DNA of 64,000 nucleotides from Marinactinospora thermotolerans DSM 45154 (GCF_900167435.1 NZ_FUWS01000001.1:125295-189294), one strand, 5' to 3'; numbered from the stretch's first letter, positions 42,461-51,770 are shown. Program-made: numbers and translations. The notes: generated from the letters alone by a model not told the origin.

Positions 42461-43986
42461 GGCGGCCGGGCCGTGACCGGCGGGCTCGTGCCCTGCCCCC
42501 GGCCCCGCCCGGTCCACGCCCCCCGGGCGAGCCACCGCGGGCGGTGGTCGTGGGCGGCGGGATCGCCGGGCTCGCGGCGGGGGTGGCGCTGGCCGAACGC
42601 GGCGTGGAGACGGTGCTGCTGGAGCGGGAGTGCTATCTCGGTGGACGGGTGGGCGGCTGGCCGACCACGCTGCGTGATGGCACGCCGGTGACGATGAGCC
42701 GCGGGTTCCACGCGTTCTTCCGCCAGTACTACAACCTGCGGGCGCTGTTGCGCCGGGCCGACCCGGGGCTGGGGATGCTGGTGCCGCTGCCGGACTACCC
42801 CCTGCTCCACCGCGACGGTCGGGCCGACGGCTTCCGGGGCCTGCCCCTCACCCCGCCGTGGAACGCCGCGGTGCTCGCGGCGCGCAGTCCCAGCTTCCCG
42901 GTGGCCGAACTGCGCCGGGTCAACGTGGTGGCGGCGCTGCACCTGTTGGACGTGGACGTGCCCGGCGTCTACGAGCGGCTGGACCACGTCGACGCGGTGG
43001 AGCTGCTGGAGCGGATCCGCTTCCCCGCCACGGCGCGGCACCTGGCGTTCGAGGTGTTCTCGCGCAGCTTCTTCGCCGATCCGCGGCTGCTGTCGGCGGC
43101 GGAGCTCGCCTCGATGTTCCACCTGTACTTCCTCGGTTCGTCGGAGGGGCTGCTCTTCGACGTTCCGAGAGTCCCGTTCCCGCAGGCGCTGTGGAACCCG
43201 GTCGGCGCGTACCTGCGCGGGCTGGGAGCGCAGGTGCGGACCGGCGCCACGGTGTCGGGGATCGGCCCCGGGCGACGGCGCCGTTTCGCGGTGAGGACGT
43301 CCGATGGCGTCGAGGAGGCCGACGCCGTGGTCCTGGCGACCGATGTGGGCGGGTTGCGGGAGATCGTGGCGGCCTCCCCGCAGCTGGGGGACGTGGAGTG
43401 GCGCAAGCGGATCGCCGACCGGCCGTCCGCGCCGCCGTTCCTGGTGTCGCGGCTGTGGCTGGACCGGCCGGTGCGCGCGGAGCGGCCGGCTTTCCTGGGG
43501 ACCGGCGGTTATCCGACGTTGGACAATGTCAGCGTCCTGGAACGCTACGAGGACGAGGCGCGTTCGTGGGCGGCGCGCACCGGCGGCTCAGTGGTGGAGC
43601 TGCACGCCTACGCGCTGGCGGAGGGCTGTGACGAACGCGAGGAGCGCGCGCGGCTGCTCGCCCAGCTCCACGAGGTCTACCCGGAGACGGCCGACGCGGA
43701 GGTCGTGGACGAGCGGCACGAGTTGCGGGCCGACTGTCCCCTCTTCCCGCCGGGGGACTTTCCCGACCGGCCGCGGATCACCACCCCCGACCCGCACCTG
43801 GTGCTGGCCGGTGACCACGTGCGGGTGGACCTGCCGATGGCGTTGATGGAGCGGGCGGCGACCAGCGGCGTACTGGCCGCCAACACGCTGCTGCGCGGCT
43901 GGGGTCGGCCGGGACACGTGGTGTGGAGCGTGCCCAACCAGGGGCGCAACCGTCTCCTGCGCGCTGTGGCCCGGATGCTGCGCTAG
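42457..43986 (+). CDS. crtU: Carotene desaturase/methyltransferase (CrtU-like, isorenieratene synthase)
   Basis: 509-residue FAD-dependent amine-oxidase-fold protein of the carotenoid desaturase group. The motif AVVVGGGIAGLAAGVALAER is near residue 28, then LLERECYLGGRVGGWPTTLR, SRGFHAFFRQYYNLRALLRR and LVLAGDHVRVDLPMALMERA at the C-terminal FAD loop. SRGFHAFFRQYYNLR and the absence of a CrtI-type N-terminus match CrtU, which aromatises and methyl-shifts the beta-rings of beta-carotene to give isorenieratene. ATG 42457 follows GGAGGAGGGG and overlaps the methyltransferase stop. A Pro/Arg-rich lead precedes the FAD motif. Confidence 0.8.
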   Translation: MRRPGRDRRARALPPAPPGPRPPGEPPRAVVVGGGIAGLAAGVALAERGVETVLLERECYLGGRVGGWPTTLRDGTPVTMSRGFHAFFRQYYNLRALLRRADPGLGMLVPLPDYPLLHRDGRADGFRGLPLTPPWNAAVLAARSPSFPVAELRRVNVVAALHLLDVDVPGVYERLDHVDAVELLERIRFPATARHLAFEVFSRSFFADPRLLSAAELASMFHLYFLGSSEGLLFDVPRVPFPQALWNPVGAYLRGLGAQVRTGATVSGIGPGRRRRFAVRTSDGVEEADAVVLATDVGGLREIVAASPQLGDVEWRKRIADRPSAPPFLVSRLWLDRPVRAERPAFLGTGGYPTLDNVSVLERYEDEARSWAARTGGSVVELHAYALAEGCDEREERARLLAQLHEVYPETADAEVVDERHELRADCPLFPPGDFPDRPRITTPDPHLVLAGDHVRVDLPMALMERAATSGVLAANTLLRGWGRPGHVVWSVPNQGRNRLLRAVARMLR

Positions 43987-44003
43987 CGGGATGGCGCCTT
44001 CGG

Positions 44004-44030
44004 CCGGGCCCGCGGAGTTCGCGGGCCCGG
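44004..44030 (+). terminator. Hairpin after crtU
   Basis: 11-bp perfect stem CCGGGCCCGCG (44004-44014) with CGCGGGCCCGG (44020-44030), 17 bases past the stop. Confidence 0.6.
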
Positions 44031-44084
44031 CCCCGGGTGGCGGACCGGGGGTGGCCGCGGGCCGGGACCGCCCCCGCTGACACT

Positions 44085-44100
44085 TGACCACATTTGGTCA
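44085..44100. promoter_or_regulatory. Palindrome upstream of the aminopeptidase
   Basis: Inverted repeat TGACCA-CATT-TGGTCA, 30 bases before the -35 box of the peptidase gene. It may be an activator or repressor site; the regulator is unknown. Confidence 0.35.
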
Positions 44101-44129
44101 CACGTGTCCGAATATGACTTTTGTAATTG

Positions 44130-44157
44130 TTGTCAGCCCGCGTCCGGTTCATACAGT
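44130..44157 (+). promoter_or_regulatory. Promoter of the secreted aminopeptidase
   Basis: -35 TTGTCA (44130-44135), 16-base spacer and -10 TACAGT (44152-44157). It would start transcription near 44164, leaving a leader of about 55 bases with GGAGG at 44206-44210. Confidence 0.5.
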
Positions 44158-44219
44158 TGCTTCTCCGACGCAAGCGACCCCGTTCCCCCGAACGGGCCAG
44201 AACGCGGAGGCAACCCCCC

Positions 44220-45812
44220 GTGCGCAGACCACGCGCCAGCACCATGACCGCGGGCGTCCTCGTGACGGCCCTGGCCGCATCCCTCGCGACGGCCCTTCCG
44301 GCCGCCGCCGACCCCCGTCCCACCACCGACGACCCCGCCCTCGCGGACTTCCACGACCAGGAGATCACCTGGTCGCCCTGTACCGAGAAGACGCTCCAGG
44401 GCCTGGAGTGCGCCGACGTTCAGGTCCCGTTGGACTACTCCGAGCCCGACGGCGAACGCGCCACCGTGGCCATCAGCCGCTCCGGCGCCGACGACCCCGC
44501 CCAGCGGCGCGGCATCCTGCTCACCAACCCCGGAGGACCCGGGGGCCATGGGCGTTCCCTCGCCGGGATGTACGAGGGGACCCGGGTGAGCCAGGTGTAC
44601 GACGTCATCGGCATGGACCCCCGCGGCAGCGGCGCTTCCTCCCCCCGCATGGACTGCGGGTCCGAGCCGTCGCCCCTGTATCCGCGCCCGACCGACGCCG
44701 AGATCTCCGATGCCACCCGGGCCGCGATCCGCTACCAGCGCGACTGCGAGGACGCCCAGGGCGACCTCCGTCCGCACATGACCACCGCCAACACCGCCCG
44801 CGACATGGACGTCATCCGGGCCGCGCTGGGCGAGGAGAAGATCGACTACCTCGGTTACTCCTACGGCACCTACCTGGGCGCGGTCTACGGCAGCCTGTTC
44901 CCCGAACGGCTGGGCCGCAGCGTCTTGGACTCGCCGGTGCACCCCGACGGCATCTGGCGCAACGTGTTCCTGCGACAGGCCCCCGCCTACAGCGCGAACA
45001 TGGACCGTTACACCGCCTGGGCGGCCGAACACGACGACGTCCTCGGCTTCGGTTCGACCCGGGAAGAGGTCTACGCGACCTTCGACGCCACCTCGGCCCG
45101 GCTGCGAGAGGAGCCGCGCACCGACTTCCCCGGCATCCTCTACGACAACCACCTCTTCGACTTCGAGGTCGGCCAGCTCTCCCGTGACCAGCAGCACTGG
45201 GACATCGCCTCGGAGTACCTCGGCTACTTCGTCCGCGACGAGCCCCTGCCGCCGGAGTTCGTGTCCGAGTTGCAGGCCCTGACCGAGGAGGAGGACTACG
45301 GCGTCACGACCCAGGACCTGCAGACGGCGGTCCTGTGCGAGGCCGAGTGGCCCGGGCGGATCAGCCGGTACCACGCGGACGCGCGCGCCTACCGCGAGGA
45401 GCACCCCTACGGGGTCGGCGCCTACTGGTCCCTCCCCCACCCGTGCACCTTCAACACCCTTGAGCGGCCCGAGCCCCTGGTGGAGCTGGAGCGCGACGGC
45501 TACTCCGAGCCGCTGCTCATCGCCGGCGAGTTCGACGCCAACACCGCCTACGAGGGGGGCGTGGCCATGGCCAAGCTGCTGGACGGCCCCCTGATCACGG
45601 TCGCCGGCGACGGCGGGCACGGCTTCTACCTGCCCGGGGGCCTGGACTGCGTGCGGGAGGCGGTGGAGGCCTACCTGGTCGACGGCGTGGTCCCCGGCGA
45701 TCTCACCTGCCAGGGACCGCCCCCGGCGGAGCTGGACACGGCTCCGGAACTGGAGGCCGAGGAGATCGCCCCGTTGACGGAGCCGGCCGTTCCGCTCGGC
45801 CCGGGGATCTGA
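44220..45812 (+). CDS. Secreted tripeptidyl aminopeptidase (alpha/beta hydrolase)
   Basis: 530-residue serine peptidase of the S33 family, like Streptomyces tripeptidyl aminopeptidases. A signal peptide (RRPRASTM, hydrophobic GVLVTALAASLATAL, cleavage near AAADP) sends it out of the cell. The oxyanion segment LLTNPGGPGGHG, the nucleophile in IDYLGYSYGTYLG (Ser near 213), the acid in AGEFDANTAYEGG (Asp near 439) and the His in GDGGHGFYLPGG (near 466) form the active site. GTG 44220 has GGAGG 9 bases upstream. It would cut tripeptides from N-termini of extracellular peptides. It has its own promoter and is unrelated to the crt genes around it. Confidence 0.85.
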   Translation: MRRPRASTMTAGVLVTALAASLATALPAAADPRPTTDDPALADFHDQEITWSPCTEKTLQGLECADVQVPLDYSEPDGERATVAISRSGADDPAQRRGILLTNPGGPGGHGRSLAGMYEGTRVSQVYDVIGMDPRGSGASSPRMDCGSEPSPLYPRPTDAEISDATRAAIRYQRDCEDAQGDLRPHMTTANTARDMDVIRAALGEEKIDYLGYSYGTYLGAVYGSLFPERLGRSVLDSPVHPDGIWRNVFLRQAPAYSANMDRYTAWAAEHDDVLGFGSTREEVYATFDATSARLREEPRTDFPGILYDNHLFDFEVGQLSRDQQHWDIASEYLGYFVRDEPLPPEFVSELQALTEEEDYGVTTQDLQTAVLCEAEWPGRISRYHADARAYREEHPYGVGAYWSLPHPCTFNTLERPEPLVELERDGYSEPLLIAGEFDANTAYEGGVAMAKLLDGPLITVAGDGGHGFYLPGGLDCVREAVEAYLVDGVVPGDLTCQGPPPAELDTAPELEAEEIAPLTEPAVPLGPGI

Positions 45813-45843
45813 TCCCATAAAGGGCCCGCCCCCTGCTGCGCCG

Positions 45844-45887
45844 CTCCCCGGAAGTCGGGCTGAGAAATCGGTTCCGCTTCCGGGGAG
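45844..45887. repeat. Stem-loop at the border of a mobile-element fragment
   Basis: 11-bp arms CTCCCCGGAAG (45844-45854) and CTTCCGGGGAG (45877-45887) with a 22-base loop, 32 bases after the peptidase stop and directly before the transposase-like fragment at 45889. It may be the peptidase terminator or an end structure of the element. Confidence 0.4.
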
Positions 45888-45888
45888 T

Positions 45889-46050
45889 ATGCGCACGAAT
45901 CCGCGTAGTCCGCGCACCAGCGAGCAGCGTGCTGCCGCCGCGAACCTGTTCGAGGCCGGTCACGGCTTCACGACCACGGCCTCGTTGCTCGGTACGGGCC
46001 CGTGCCGGGACCGGGGAAGAAGCCGGGCCCGGGTCCCGCCGAGGCACGGA
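45889..46050 (+). pseudogene. Transposase N-terminal helix-turn-helix fragment
   Basis: ATG 45889 opens SPRTSEQRAAAANLFEAGHG followed by FTTTASLLGTG, like the first helix-turn-helix of IS3-type OrfA or related transposases (pattern RAAAAxLFExGxGxxxTAxxLGV). After that the frame becomes Arg/Pro-rich with no likeness. Only about 35 recognisable residues remain, so the family assignment is tentative. Confidence 0.4.
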
Positions 46051-46108
46051 GACCGGCTCCGGTCGGAGGCGTCGCCGGACGGCCCGCTCCGCCTTCCGGT
46101 AACGGGAC

Positions 46109-47107
46109 CTAGCCCGGCCAGCGGCCCGAGGTGCGCAGGGTGTAGCGGCGCTCGGCGTAGTCGAGGTCGTCACGCCACAGCCGGCGCGCGGCCAGGCGCA
46201 TGAACGGGCGCACGGCCGGCGCGACACGGCGGGCCGCGCGAAAACCCGGCCGGCCCGATGAGGCGATCGTCGCCTCGATGACCGCCGTCCGGGGCACTCC
46301 GTTCCCGTCGGTGCCCAGCGGCGTCGCGTGCGTCTCGACGACGCTGCCCTTCCCCTCCCCCTCGACGATGTGCATGACGACGGTGCGCGGTTCGGGGCAG
46401 GTGAACGCGGCGCGCACCGGAACGCCCCAGCGGCCGGCGACCTTGAAGGCCACCTCCACGACGAAGCGGTCCTCAACGGGGTCGGGCTCGCTGGGCGCCT
46501 CGATGACGCGCAGGCCCACGAAGGAGTAGGGGTGGAACCAGGAGCCGTGCCAGGGGTCGAGCCGGTTGGCGACGACGTCCTCGGGTTCGCAGCGTCCCGC
46601 CATGGTCGCCACGGCCGCGATGGTGGTGGCCGGGTCGGGTCGGGTCGCCAGGACGGGTTCGGACAGGGGTTCCTCTCCGCCGACCTCGTCCAGACGGACC
46701 CAGGCCAGCACACCGTCGTCGTGGACGGGGTAGGGCTCCCAGCCGGGGAATCCCTCCGGCCCCAGGGAGAGCCCGTGCCAACGGCACACCAGCCGCCCCT
46801 CGCCGACGGCGCCGCGGCACAGCGGGGCGCCCAGGTGCGGGCAGGCCCCGGGGGCCGCGTGCAGCGCGCCGTCGGGGGTCCGCCAGGCCACCACCTCGGT
46901 GCCGGCGACGACCCGTCCGAAGGGGCGGTCGGCGCGCACCTCGTGGCTTGCGGCGAGGACGTACCAGTTGCCCGACGGGCGGGCCTGGGCGCGTTTGAGC
47001 GCGGCCGAGATCAGGCCGGGCGAGGCGCCGCGCCAGGTGGGCGCCTGGTCGCCCCACGTCGTGGCGGGCATCCGGCGCAGCGGGATACGGCGGGGGGTGG
47101 TGTCCAT
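46109..47107 (-). CDS. Rieske [2Fe-2S] protein with DUF5914-type C-terminus
   Basis: 332 residues. The N-terminal Rieske domain has both cluster motifs, CPHLGAPLCRG and VCRWHGLSLGPEG (CxH ... CxxH, about residues 88-110). The C-terminal 200 residues (VVANRLDPWHGSWFHPYSFV, VAFKVAGRWGVPVRAAFTCP) match the DUF5914 domain, which I know beside carotenoid genes of Streptomyces. There is a His/Asp-rich segment but no classical ring-hydroxylase facial triad that I can assign. It is the last gene of the crtE-crtI-crtB operon, 16 bases after crtB. GGAGG precedes ATG 47107. Oxidation of a carotenoid is likely; the reaction is unknown. Confidence 0.8.
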   Translation of the reverse strand: MDTTPRRIPLRRMPATTWGDQAPTWRGASPGLISAALKRAQARPSGNWYVLAASHEVRADRPFGRVVAGTEVVAWRTPDGALHAAPGACPHLGAPLCRGAVGEGRLVCRWHGLSLGPEGFPGWEPYPVHDDGVLAWVRLDEVGGEEPLSEPVLATRPDPATTIAAVATMAGRCEPEDVVANRLDPWHGSWFHPYSFVGLRVIEAPSEPDPVEDRFVVEVAFKVAGRWGVPVRAAFTCPEPRTVVMHIVEGEGKGSVVETHATPLGTDGNGVPRTAVIEATIASSGRPGFRAARRVAPAVRPFMRLAARRLWRDDLDYAERRYTLRTSGRWPG

Positions 47108-47123
47108 ATGCGGTCCTCCGTGG

Positions 47124-48077
47124 TCAGGCGGTGGGTACCGGGGCGCGGGACGCGGTGAGCCGGGCCATGACCGCGCGGCCGAGCGCGGGCAGCGCCACAC
47201 GCGCGCGGCGCCGGCCGGGGACGGCGTGGCGGCGGCTCCACACGTCGTAGTCCGACGCCTGGATCTCGTCCAGGATGCCCTGGTAGAGCGTGAAGGCCGT
47301 GGCGACGCACGGGCGCGACACCGGATCGAGCATGGCCAGGCCGGGACGGGCCCGCGCGTAGTCGGCGCGGTTGAGCGCCACGAGTTCGGCCAGCGCGGCC
47401 CGCACGCGGGGGTCGCCGCGTCCCTCGCGCCGGCAGCGGGTGAGCAGTCCACGATCGACCCCGTAGGCCGACAGCACGTCGGCGGGCAGGTAGATCCGGC
47501 CGCGGTCGAGGTCCTCTGCGACGTCGCGGAGGAAGTTGGTGAGCTGGAACGCCTCTCCGAGCGCGGCGGCGTGGGGGGCGGCGCGCTCGCGCGGCACCAC
47601 GGTGCCCAGGACGGGCAGGACCTGTAGTCCGATGACCGCGGCCGAGCCGTACATGTAGCGGCGCAGGTCGTCGTAGGTGGCGTAGTCGGTGACGGTGAGG
47701 TCCATGCGCATGGACTCCATGAAGGCGGCGAACAGCTCCGCGGGGATGCCGTAGCGGCGGGTGGTGTCCGCCAGGGCGCGAACGACGGGTTCGGTGGAGC
47801 CGTCACCGGACAGTCCGGCGCGCAGCTCGCCGTCCAGGGCGTCGAGCGCGGCCGCCGTCTCCACGCCCCGGGTCCGGGTGCCGAGGTCGTCGACGACGTC
47901 GTCGACCCAGCGCGCGAAGCCGTACAGGGCGTGGATGGCGGGCCTGCGCGCCGGCGGCAGTACCCGGGTGGCGAGGAAGTAGGTGCGGCCGTGGTCGGCG
48001 TGCAGGGCACGGCACAGGGCGTAGTCCGCGCGCAGCCGCGCGTCGACGATCCCCGCGGCGTCGAGCTCGCTCCTCAC
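47124..48077 (-). CDS. crtB: Phytoene synthase
   Basis: 317 residues. It joins two GGPP molecules to phytoene. Both Asp-rich regions are visible: [17 protein letters not shown] and [20 protein letters not shown] followed by [27 protein letters not shown] and [20 protein letters not shown] are further family marks. GTG 48077 follows GGAGGGG and starts one base after the crtI stop, so the two are coupled. Confidence 0.93.
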   Translation of the reverse strand: MRSELDAAGIVDARLRADYALCRALHADHGRTYFLATRVLPPARRPAIHALYGFARWVDDVVDDLGTRTRGVETAAALDALDGELRAGLSGDGSTEPVVRALADTTRRYGIPAELFAAFMESMRMDLTVTDYATYDDLRRYMYGSAAVIGLQVLPVLGTVVPRERAAPHAAALGEAFQLTNFLRDVAEDLDRGRIYLPADVLSAYGVDRGLLTRCRREGRGDPRVRAALAELVALNRADYARARPGLAMLDPVSRPCVATAFTLYQGILDEIQASDYDVWSRRHAVPGRRRARVALPALGRAVMARLTASRAPVPTA

Positions 48078-48078
48078 C

Positions 48079-49578
48079 TCAGCCCCTCCTCACGGAGGCG
48101 ACCGGCGTGCCGGTGACGCGCGCCGCTGCGAGTTTTCCCGACACGAGCACGGTCGGCAGGCCGACCCCGGGGGTCGTGCCGCAACCGGCCAGCACGGCGT
48201 TGGCGGTTCCGGTGACGAGGTTGCGCGGACGGAAGGGGCCCGTCTGGGCGAAGGTGTGGGCGGTGGCGAAGGGGGTGCCGAAGGCGTGACCGGTGCGGGC
48301 CCAGTCGGCCGGGGTGACCAGGCGCTCGGTGACGGTGGCGGAGCCGAATCCGGTCAGGCCGCGCCGCTCCAGCGTGGCGACGAGCTCGTCGCGGTACCTC
48401 GGCCCGAACCGGTCCCAGTCGATGCGGCCGGCGCGCAGGTTCGGGCAGGGCGCCAGCACGTAGAACAGGTGGCGCCCCGGCGGTGCGAGCCCCGGATCGG
48501 TGTGGGTGGGTTGGGTGATCAGGAACGAGGGGTCGCTCATGACCCGTCCCCGGTCGATGATCTCGGTGAAGGTGCGCTGCCAGGCGGCCCCGAAGGAGAT
48601 CGTGTGGTGGCCCAGCTCGTCCCAGGTACGGTCGGTGCCCGCGTGCAGGACGACCGCCGAGGGCGAGAACCGCAGGGGGAACAGCCGTCGCGGCGTGCGC
48701 CCCAGCAGCCGGTAGGCGACCGGGAGGTCGGGGGTGAGGACGACGGCGTCACAGGCGATGCGCTCGCCGCCCTCGGTGATCACGGCGGTCACCCGGTCGC
48801 CGCGGCGTTCCAGCCGGGTGACGGCGTCGCCGTAGCGCAGTTGGGCCCCGGCCTTCTCCGCGGCGCCGGCCAGCGCCTCGCCGAGCGCGCGCATGCCGCC
48901 CCGCGGGAAGTGGACGCCGGCGACGGTGTCCATGTAGGCGATGACGGCGTAGGCGGCCAGGGCCTGCCGTGGCGCGACCCCCGCGTACAACGACTGGAAG
49001 GAGAAGATCCTGCGCAGCCGTTCGTCGGTGACGAAGCGGCCGATCGCCGGGGCGAGCCGGCCGAACCCGCCGAGCGCGGCGAGACGGGCGAGCTCCGGGG
49101 AGAGCAGGGAGAAGGGGGAGTCGAAGTTGGCGTCGATGAAGCGGCGCATCTCCAACCGGTACAGCTCCTCCAACCAGGAGCGGAGCCGCAGGTAACCGGC
49201 CGCCTCGCGCGGGCCCGCCACACGACGCACCTCGGCCTCCATGGCGTCGGCGTCGGTGTGCACGTCGATGGCCGAGCCGTCGGCGAACCGGGCGTGGTAG
49301 GCGGGGGTGAGCGGGACCAGGTCGAGGCGGTCGGTGACGGTCTCGCCGACCGCGCCGAGGACTTCGTCGAGCAGGTCGGGCATGGTCAGGACGGTCGGTC
49401 CCGTGTCGATCCGGAAACCGTCGAGGTCCAATCGCCCGGCACGACCGCCCGGATGGTCGTCGCGTTCGACGACGGTGACCCTGCGGCCGGCCCCGAGCAG
49501 GTGCAGGGTCGCGGCGAGGCCGGACAGGCCGGCCCCGATCACGACCACGTGGTCGGTTGGTCCGGTGACGGTGCGCAA
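48079..49578 (-). CDS. crtI: Phytoene desaturase
   Basis: 499 residues of the bacterial CrtI family, desaturating phytoene to lycopene with [23 protein letters not shown] is the dinucleotide motif, then [20 protein letters not shown], and the C-terminal CrtI signature [20 protein letters not shown]. The start is TTG 49578 with GGGAGGG close upstream; no better ATG or GTG exists before the FAD motif. It lies 48 bases after crtE. Confidence 0.93.
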   Translation of the reverse strand: MRTVTGPTDHVVVIGAGLSGLAATLHLLGAGRRVTVVERDDHPGGRAGRLDLDGFRIDTGPTVLTMPDLLDEVLGAVGETVTDRLDLVPLTPAYHARFADGSAIDVHTDADAMEAEVRRVAGPREAAGYLRLRSWLEELYRLEMRRFIDANFDSPFSLLSPELARLAALGGFGRLAPAIGRFVTDERLRRIFSFQSLYAGVAPRQALAAYAVIAYMDTVAGVHFPRGGMRALGEALAGAAEKAGAQLRYGDAVTRLERRGDRVTAVITEGGERIACDAVVLTPDLPVAYRLLGRTPRRLFPLRFSPSAVVLHAGTDRTWDELGHHTISFGAAWQRTFTEIIDRGRVMSDPSFLITQPTHTDPGLAPPGRHLFYVLAPCPNLRAGRIDWDRFGPRYRDELVATLERRGLTGFGSATVTERLVTPADWARTGHAFGTPFATAHTFAQTGPFRPRNLVTGTANAVLAGCGTTPGVGLPTVLVSGKLAAARVTGTPVASVRRG

Positions 49579-49626
49579 TCGCCCTCCCTGGAGTGAACGG
49601 TGGTGTCGATCAGGCGGTGCCGCCGG

Positions 49627-50775
49627 TCAGTTGCCGCGCCGCGCGATGCGGCCGGCGATCTCGCCCAGCGCGGCGCGGGCACTGTCTTCGACCACGGCCT
49701 CGGCCAACCGCGAGATCCCACGCGCGGTGAGGTGGTCGATGCGCTCCTCGACGGCCTCGCGCGCACCGAGGCGGTCCAGGGCGGCCCGCGCCCTCTCGAT
49801 CCGCTCGGGTTCCCGGGTGCCGGTCACCGAGGTGAGCGCCTCCAGCGCGTCGGTGTCACCGCGCTCTTGGGCGCGGCGCAGGCCGATCGCGAGCAGGAGG
49901 GTGCGTTTGCCCTCGCTCAGGTCCTCACCGGCCGGTTTGCCGGTGGTGGCGGGGTCTCCGAAGACGCCGAGCAGGTCGTCGCGGAGCTGGAAGGCGGTCC
50001 CGACGTCGCCGCCGTAGCCGCGTAGGGCCGCGACGACCTCGGGGGCGGCCCCGGCGATCGCGGCGCCGAAGTGCAGGGGGCGTTCGACGCTGTAGGCGGC
50101 GGTCTTGAGCCGGGCGATGCGCAGCGCGGCGAATTCGCTGGGGTCACGGCGCGCCTGTCCGTGCACGTCGAGGAACTGGCCGGCCATCATCTCGGTGCGC
50201 ATGGCCTGCCAGGCGGGGCGGGCGGCGGCGCGCTGGGCGGGGCTCAGCCCGGCGTCGTCGAGCATGTCGTCGGCCCAGACCAGGGCGAGGTCACCGGTGA
50301 GGATCGCCAGCGCGTCACCGTAGCGCTCGGAGTCACCCTCCCAGGCGTTGTCCCGGTGCGATCGGGCGTGGGCCGCGTGCAGGGCGGGGGCGCCGCGGCG
50401 CAGCGGCGAACGGTCCATCACGTCGTCGTGGACGAGCGCGCAGGCCTGGACGAGTTCCAGCGCGCCGGCCGCGCGCAGCATGGTCTCGGCCTGGGGACCT
50501 CCCCTGGCTCCGCCCGCGGCCCGCCATCCCCACCAGGCGAAGAGGGGGCGGATCCGTTTCCCGCCGTCGAGGATGAAGGAACGCAACCTGTCGACCACGG
50601 TCCGGGCGAACCCCTCGTCGGCGTCGAAGGCGAGATCTCGGCGGCCGTCGAGGAAGGCGGTGAGAACGGCGTGGATTTCGTCGGGGACGGACTCGTCCAG
50701 GGACCGCTCCGGCTCCGATTGGTCAGGGGCGAGGCGTGGTCGCGGCGTGACCGCTGCTGGCCGAACCTCTGGCAT
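49627..50775 (-). CDS. crtE: Geranylgeranyl diphosphate synthase
   Basis: 382-residue trans-polyprenyl synthetase. The first Asp-rich motif is in LVHDDVMDRSPLRRGAPALH (near 120), the second in GTAFQLRDDLLGVFGDPATT; GGKRIRPLFAWW binds IPP. It makes GGPP for phytoene synthase. A longer N-terminal lead than in many CrtE proteins is present. ATG 50775 follows GGGAGG. First gene of the crtE-I-B-Rieske operon and divergent from idi, across an AT-rich promoter island. Confidence 0.9.
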   Translation of the reverse strand: MPEVRPAAVTPRPRLAPDQSEPERSLDESVPDEIHAVLTAFLDGRRDLAFDADEGFARTVVDRLRSFILDGGKRIRPLFAWWGWRAAGGARGGPQAETMLRAAGALELVQACALVHDDVMDRSPLRRGAPALHAAHARSHRDNAWEGDSERYGDALAILTGDLALVWADDMLDDAGLSPAQRAAARPAWQAMRTEMMAGQFLDVHGQARRDPSEFAALRIARLKTAAYSVERPLHFGAAIAGAAPEVVAALRGYGGDVGTAFQLRDDLLGVFGDPATTGKPAGEDLSEGKRTLLLAIGLRRAQERGDTDALEALTSVTGTREPERIERARAALDRLGAREAVEERIDHLTARGISRLAEAVVEDSARAALGEIAGRIARRGN

Positions 50776-50820
50776 GGACCCTCCCGGGGTGTTCCGGTCC
50801 CGTGTGGACCGGCGGGGCGA

Positions 50821-50849
50821 GGCGGGCCCGGCGTCCGCCGGCCCGCCCC
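50821..50849 (-). repeat. Hairpin in the crtE leader
   Basis: GGCGGGCCCGGC (50821-50832) pairs with GCCGGCCCGCC (50837-50847) apart from one bulged C. It lies between the AT-rich island and the crtE start, so it would be in the 5' leader of crtE mRNA. Confidence 0.4.
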
Positions 50850-50907
50850 ATTAATTCATATTTCATATTTCTTATTTTTTAAACATCTTACTGATACTTC
50901 TTCTTGT
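50850..50907. promoter_or_regulatory. AT-rich island between crtE and idi
   Basis: Nearly 60 bases, mostly A and T, in a genome of very high GC, including imperfect 7-base tandem copies TTCATAT, TTCATAT, TTCTTAT near 50854-50875 and a run of T. It is the only such block in the window and lies in the divergent promoter region. It probably holds the crtE promoter and regulator sites; light or stress control is known for Streptomyces crt genes but is not shown here. Confidence 0.5.
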
Positions 50908-51063
50908 GTCACGCTTTGCCGCGGACGCCACGCCGGGCGTTTGGACACACCATCGCTCCTCGGCGCCGATCATGGGAAGACGACCGTCGACGAAACACGC
51001 CGCCTGAAAGGCTGGGCTACCCAACGAGCCGACACCGGAACGTCGACGGAGAACGGAGACCAC

Positions 51064-51630
51064 GTGCACAGCGTCCACCCCGCGCAACCAGCGTCCGGAG
51101 CGGAGGAGACCGGTCAGGAACTCGTCGTGCTGCTCGACACGGACCACAGGCCCATCGGCAGCGCGGCCAAGGCCACCGTGCACCACGAGCACACCCCCCT
51201 GCACCTGGCGTTCTCCTGCTACGTGTTCTCCCCCGCCGGCCGGCTGCTCATCACCCGACGCGCTCTGGGCAAACGCGCCTGGCCGGGGGTGTGGACGAAC
51301 TCCTGCTGTGGGCATCCGGCGCCCGGTGAGCCGATGGAGACGGCCATCCGGCGCCGGGTCCGCCAGGAGCTGGGCATCGACGTGCGGGACCTCCGCCCGG
51401 CCCTGCCCGACTACGCCTACCGCGCCACCGACGCGAGCGGCGTGGTCGAGAACGAGTTCTGTCCCGTCTACCTCGCGACCAGCGACGACACCCCCGACCC
51501 CGACCCCGCCGAGGTCATGGAGTGGCGCTGGGCCGACTGGGAGTCCTTCGTGACCCTGGCCCGCGAGGCGCCGTGGAGCATCAGCCCGTGGGCGGCCGAG
51601 CAGTCGGTACGGCTCGCCGAACAGGGCTGA
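51064..51630 (+). CDS. idi: Isopentenyl-diphosphate isomerase, type I
   Basis: 188 residues of the Nudix-fold IDI-1 family, converting IPP and DMAPP. WPGVWTNSCCGHPAPGEPME contains the catalytic Cys and metal His, RRRVRQELGIDVRDLRPALP is the Nudix-helix region, and GVVENEFCPVYLATSDD holds the catalytic Glu. GTG 51064 follows GGAG. It supplies DMAPP to crtE, from which it is divergent. It ends before a long terminator palindrome. Confidence 0.93.
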   Translation: MHSVHPAQPASGAEETGQELVVLLDTDHRPIGSAAKATVHHEHTPLHLAFSCYVFSPAGRLLITRRALGKRAWPGVWTNSCCGHPAPGEPMETAIRRRVRQELGIDVRDLRPALPDYAYRATDASGVVENEFCPVYLATSDDTPDPDPAEVMEWRWADWESFVTLAREAPWSISPWAAEQSVRLAEQG

Positions 51631-51770
51631 CCCGCTTTCCTCCGCGCCTCCCGCGAGGGATGCCCCGTTCTCCTCCGGCCTCGAAGGAGGCGGCCCCGCC
51701 CGTCACGCCCCTGGCCGGCCCCTGCCGTTCCGGCCGCCACCATGAAAGGCCCGGTGCCCATTCGCCTCTT

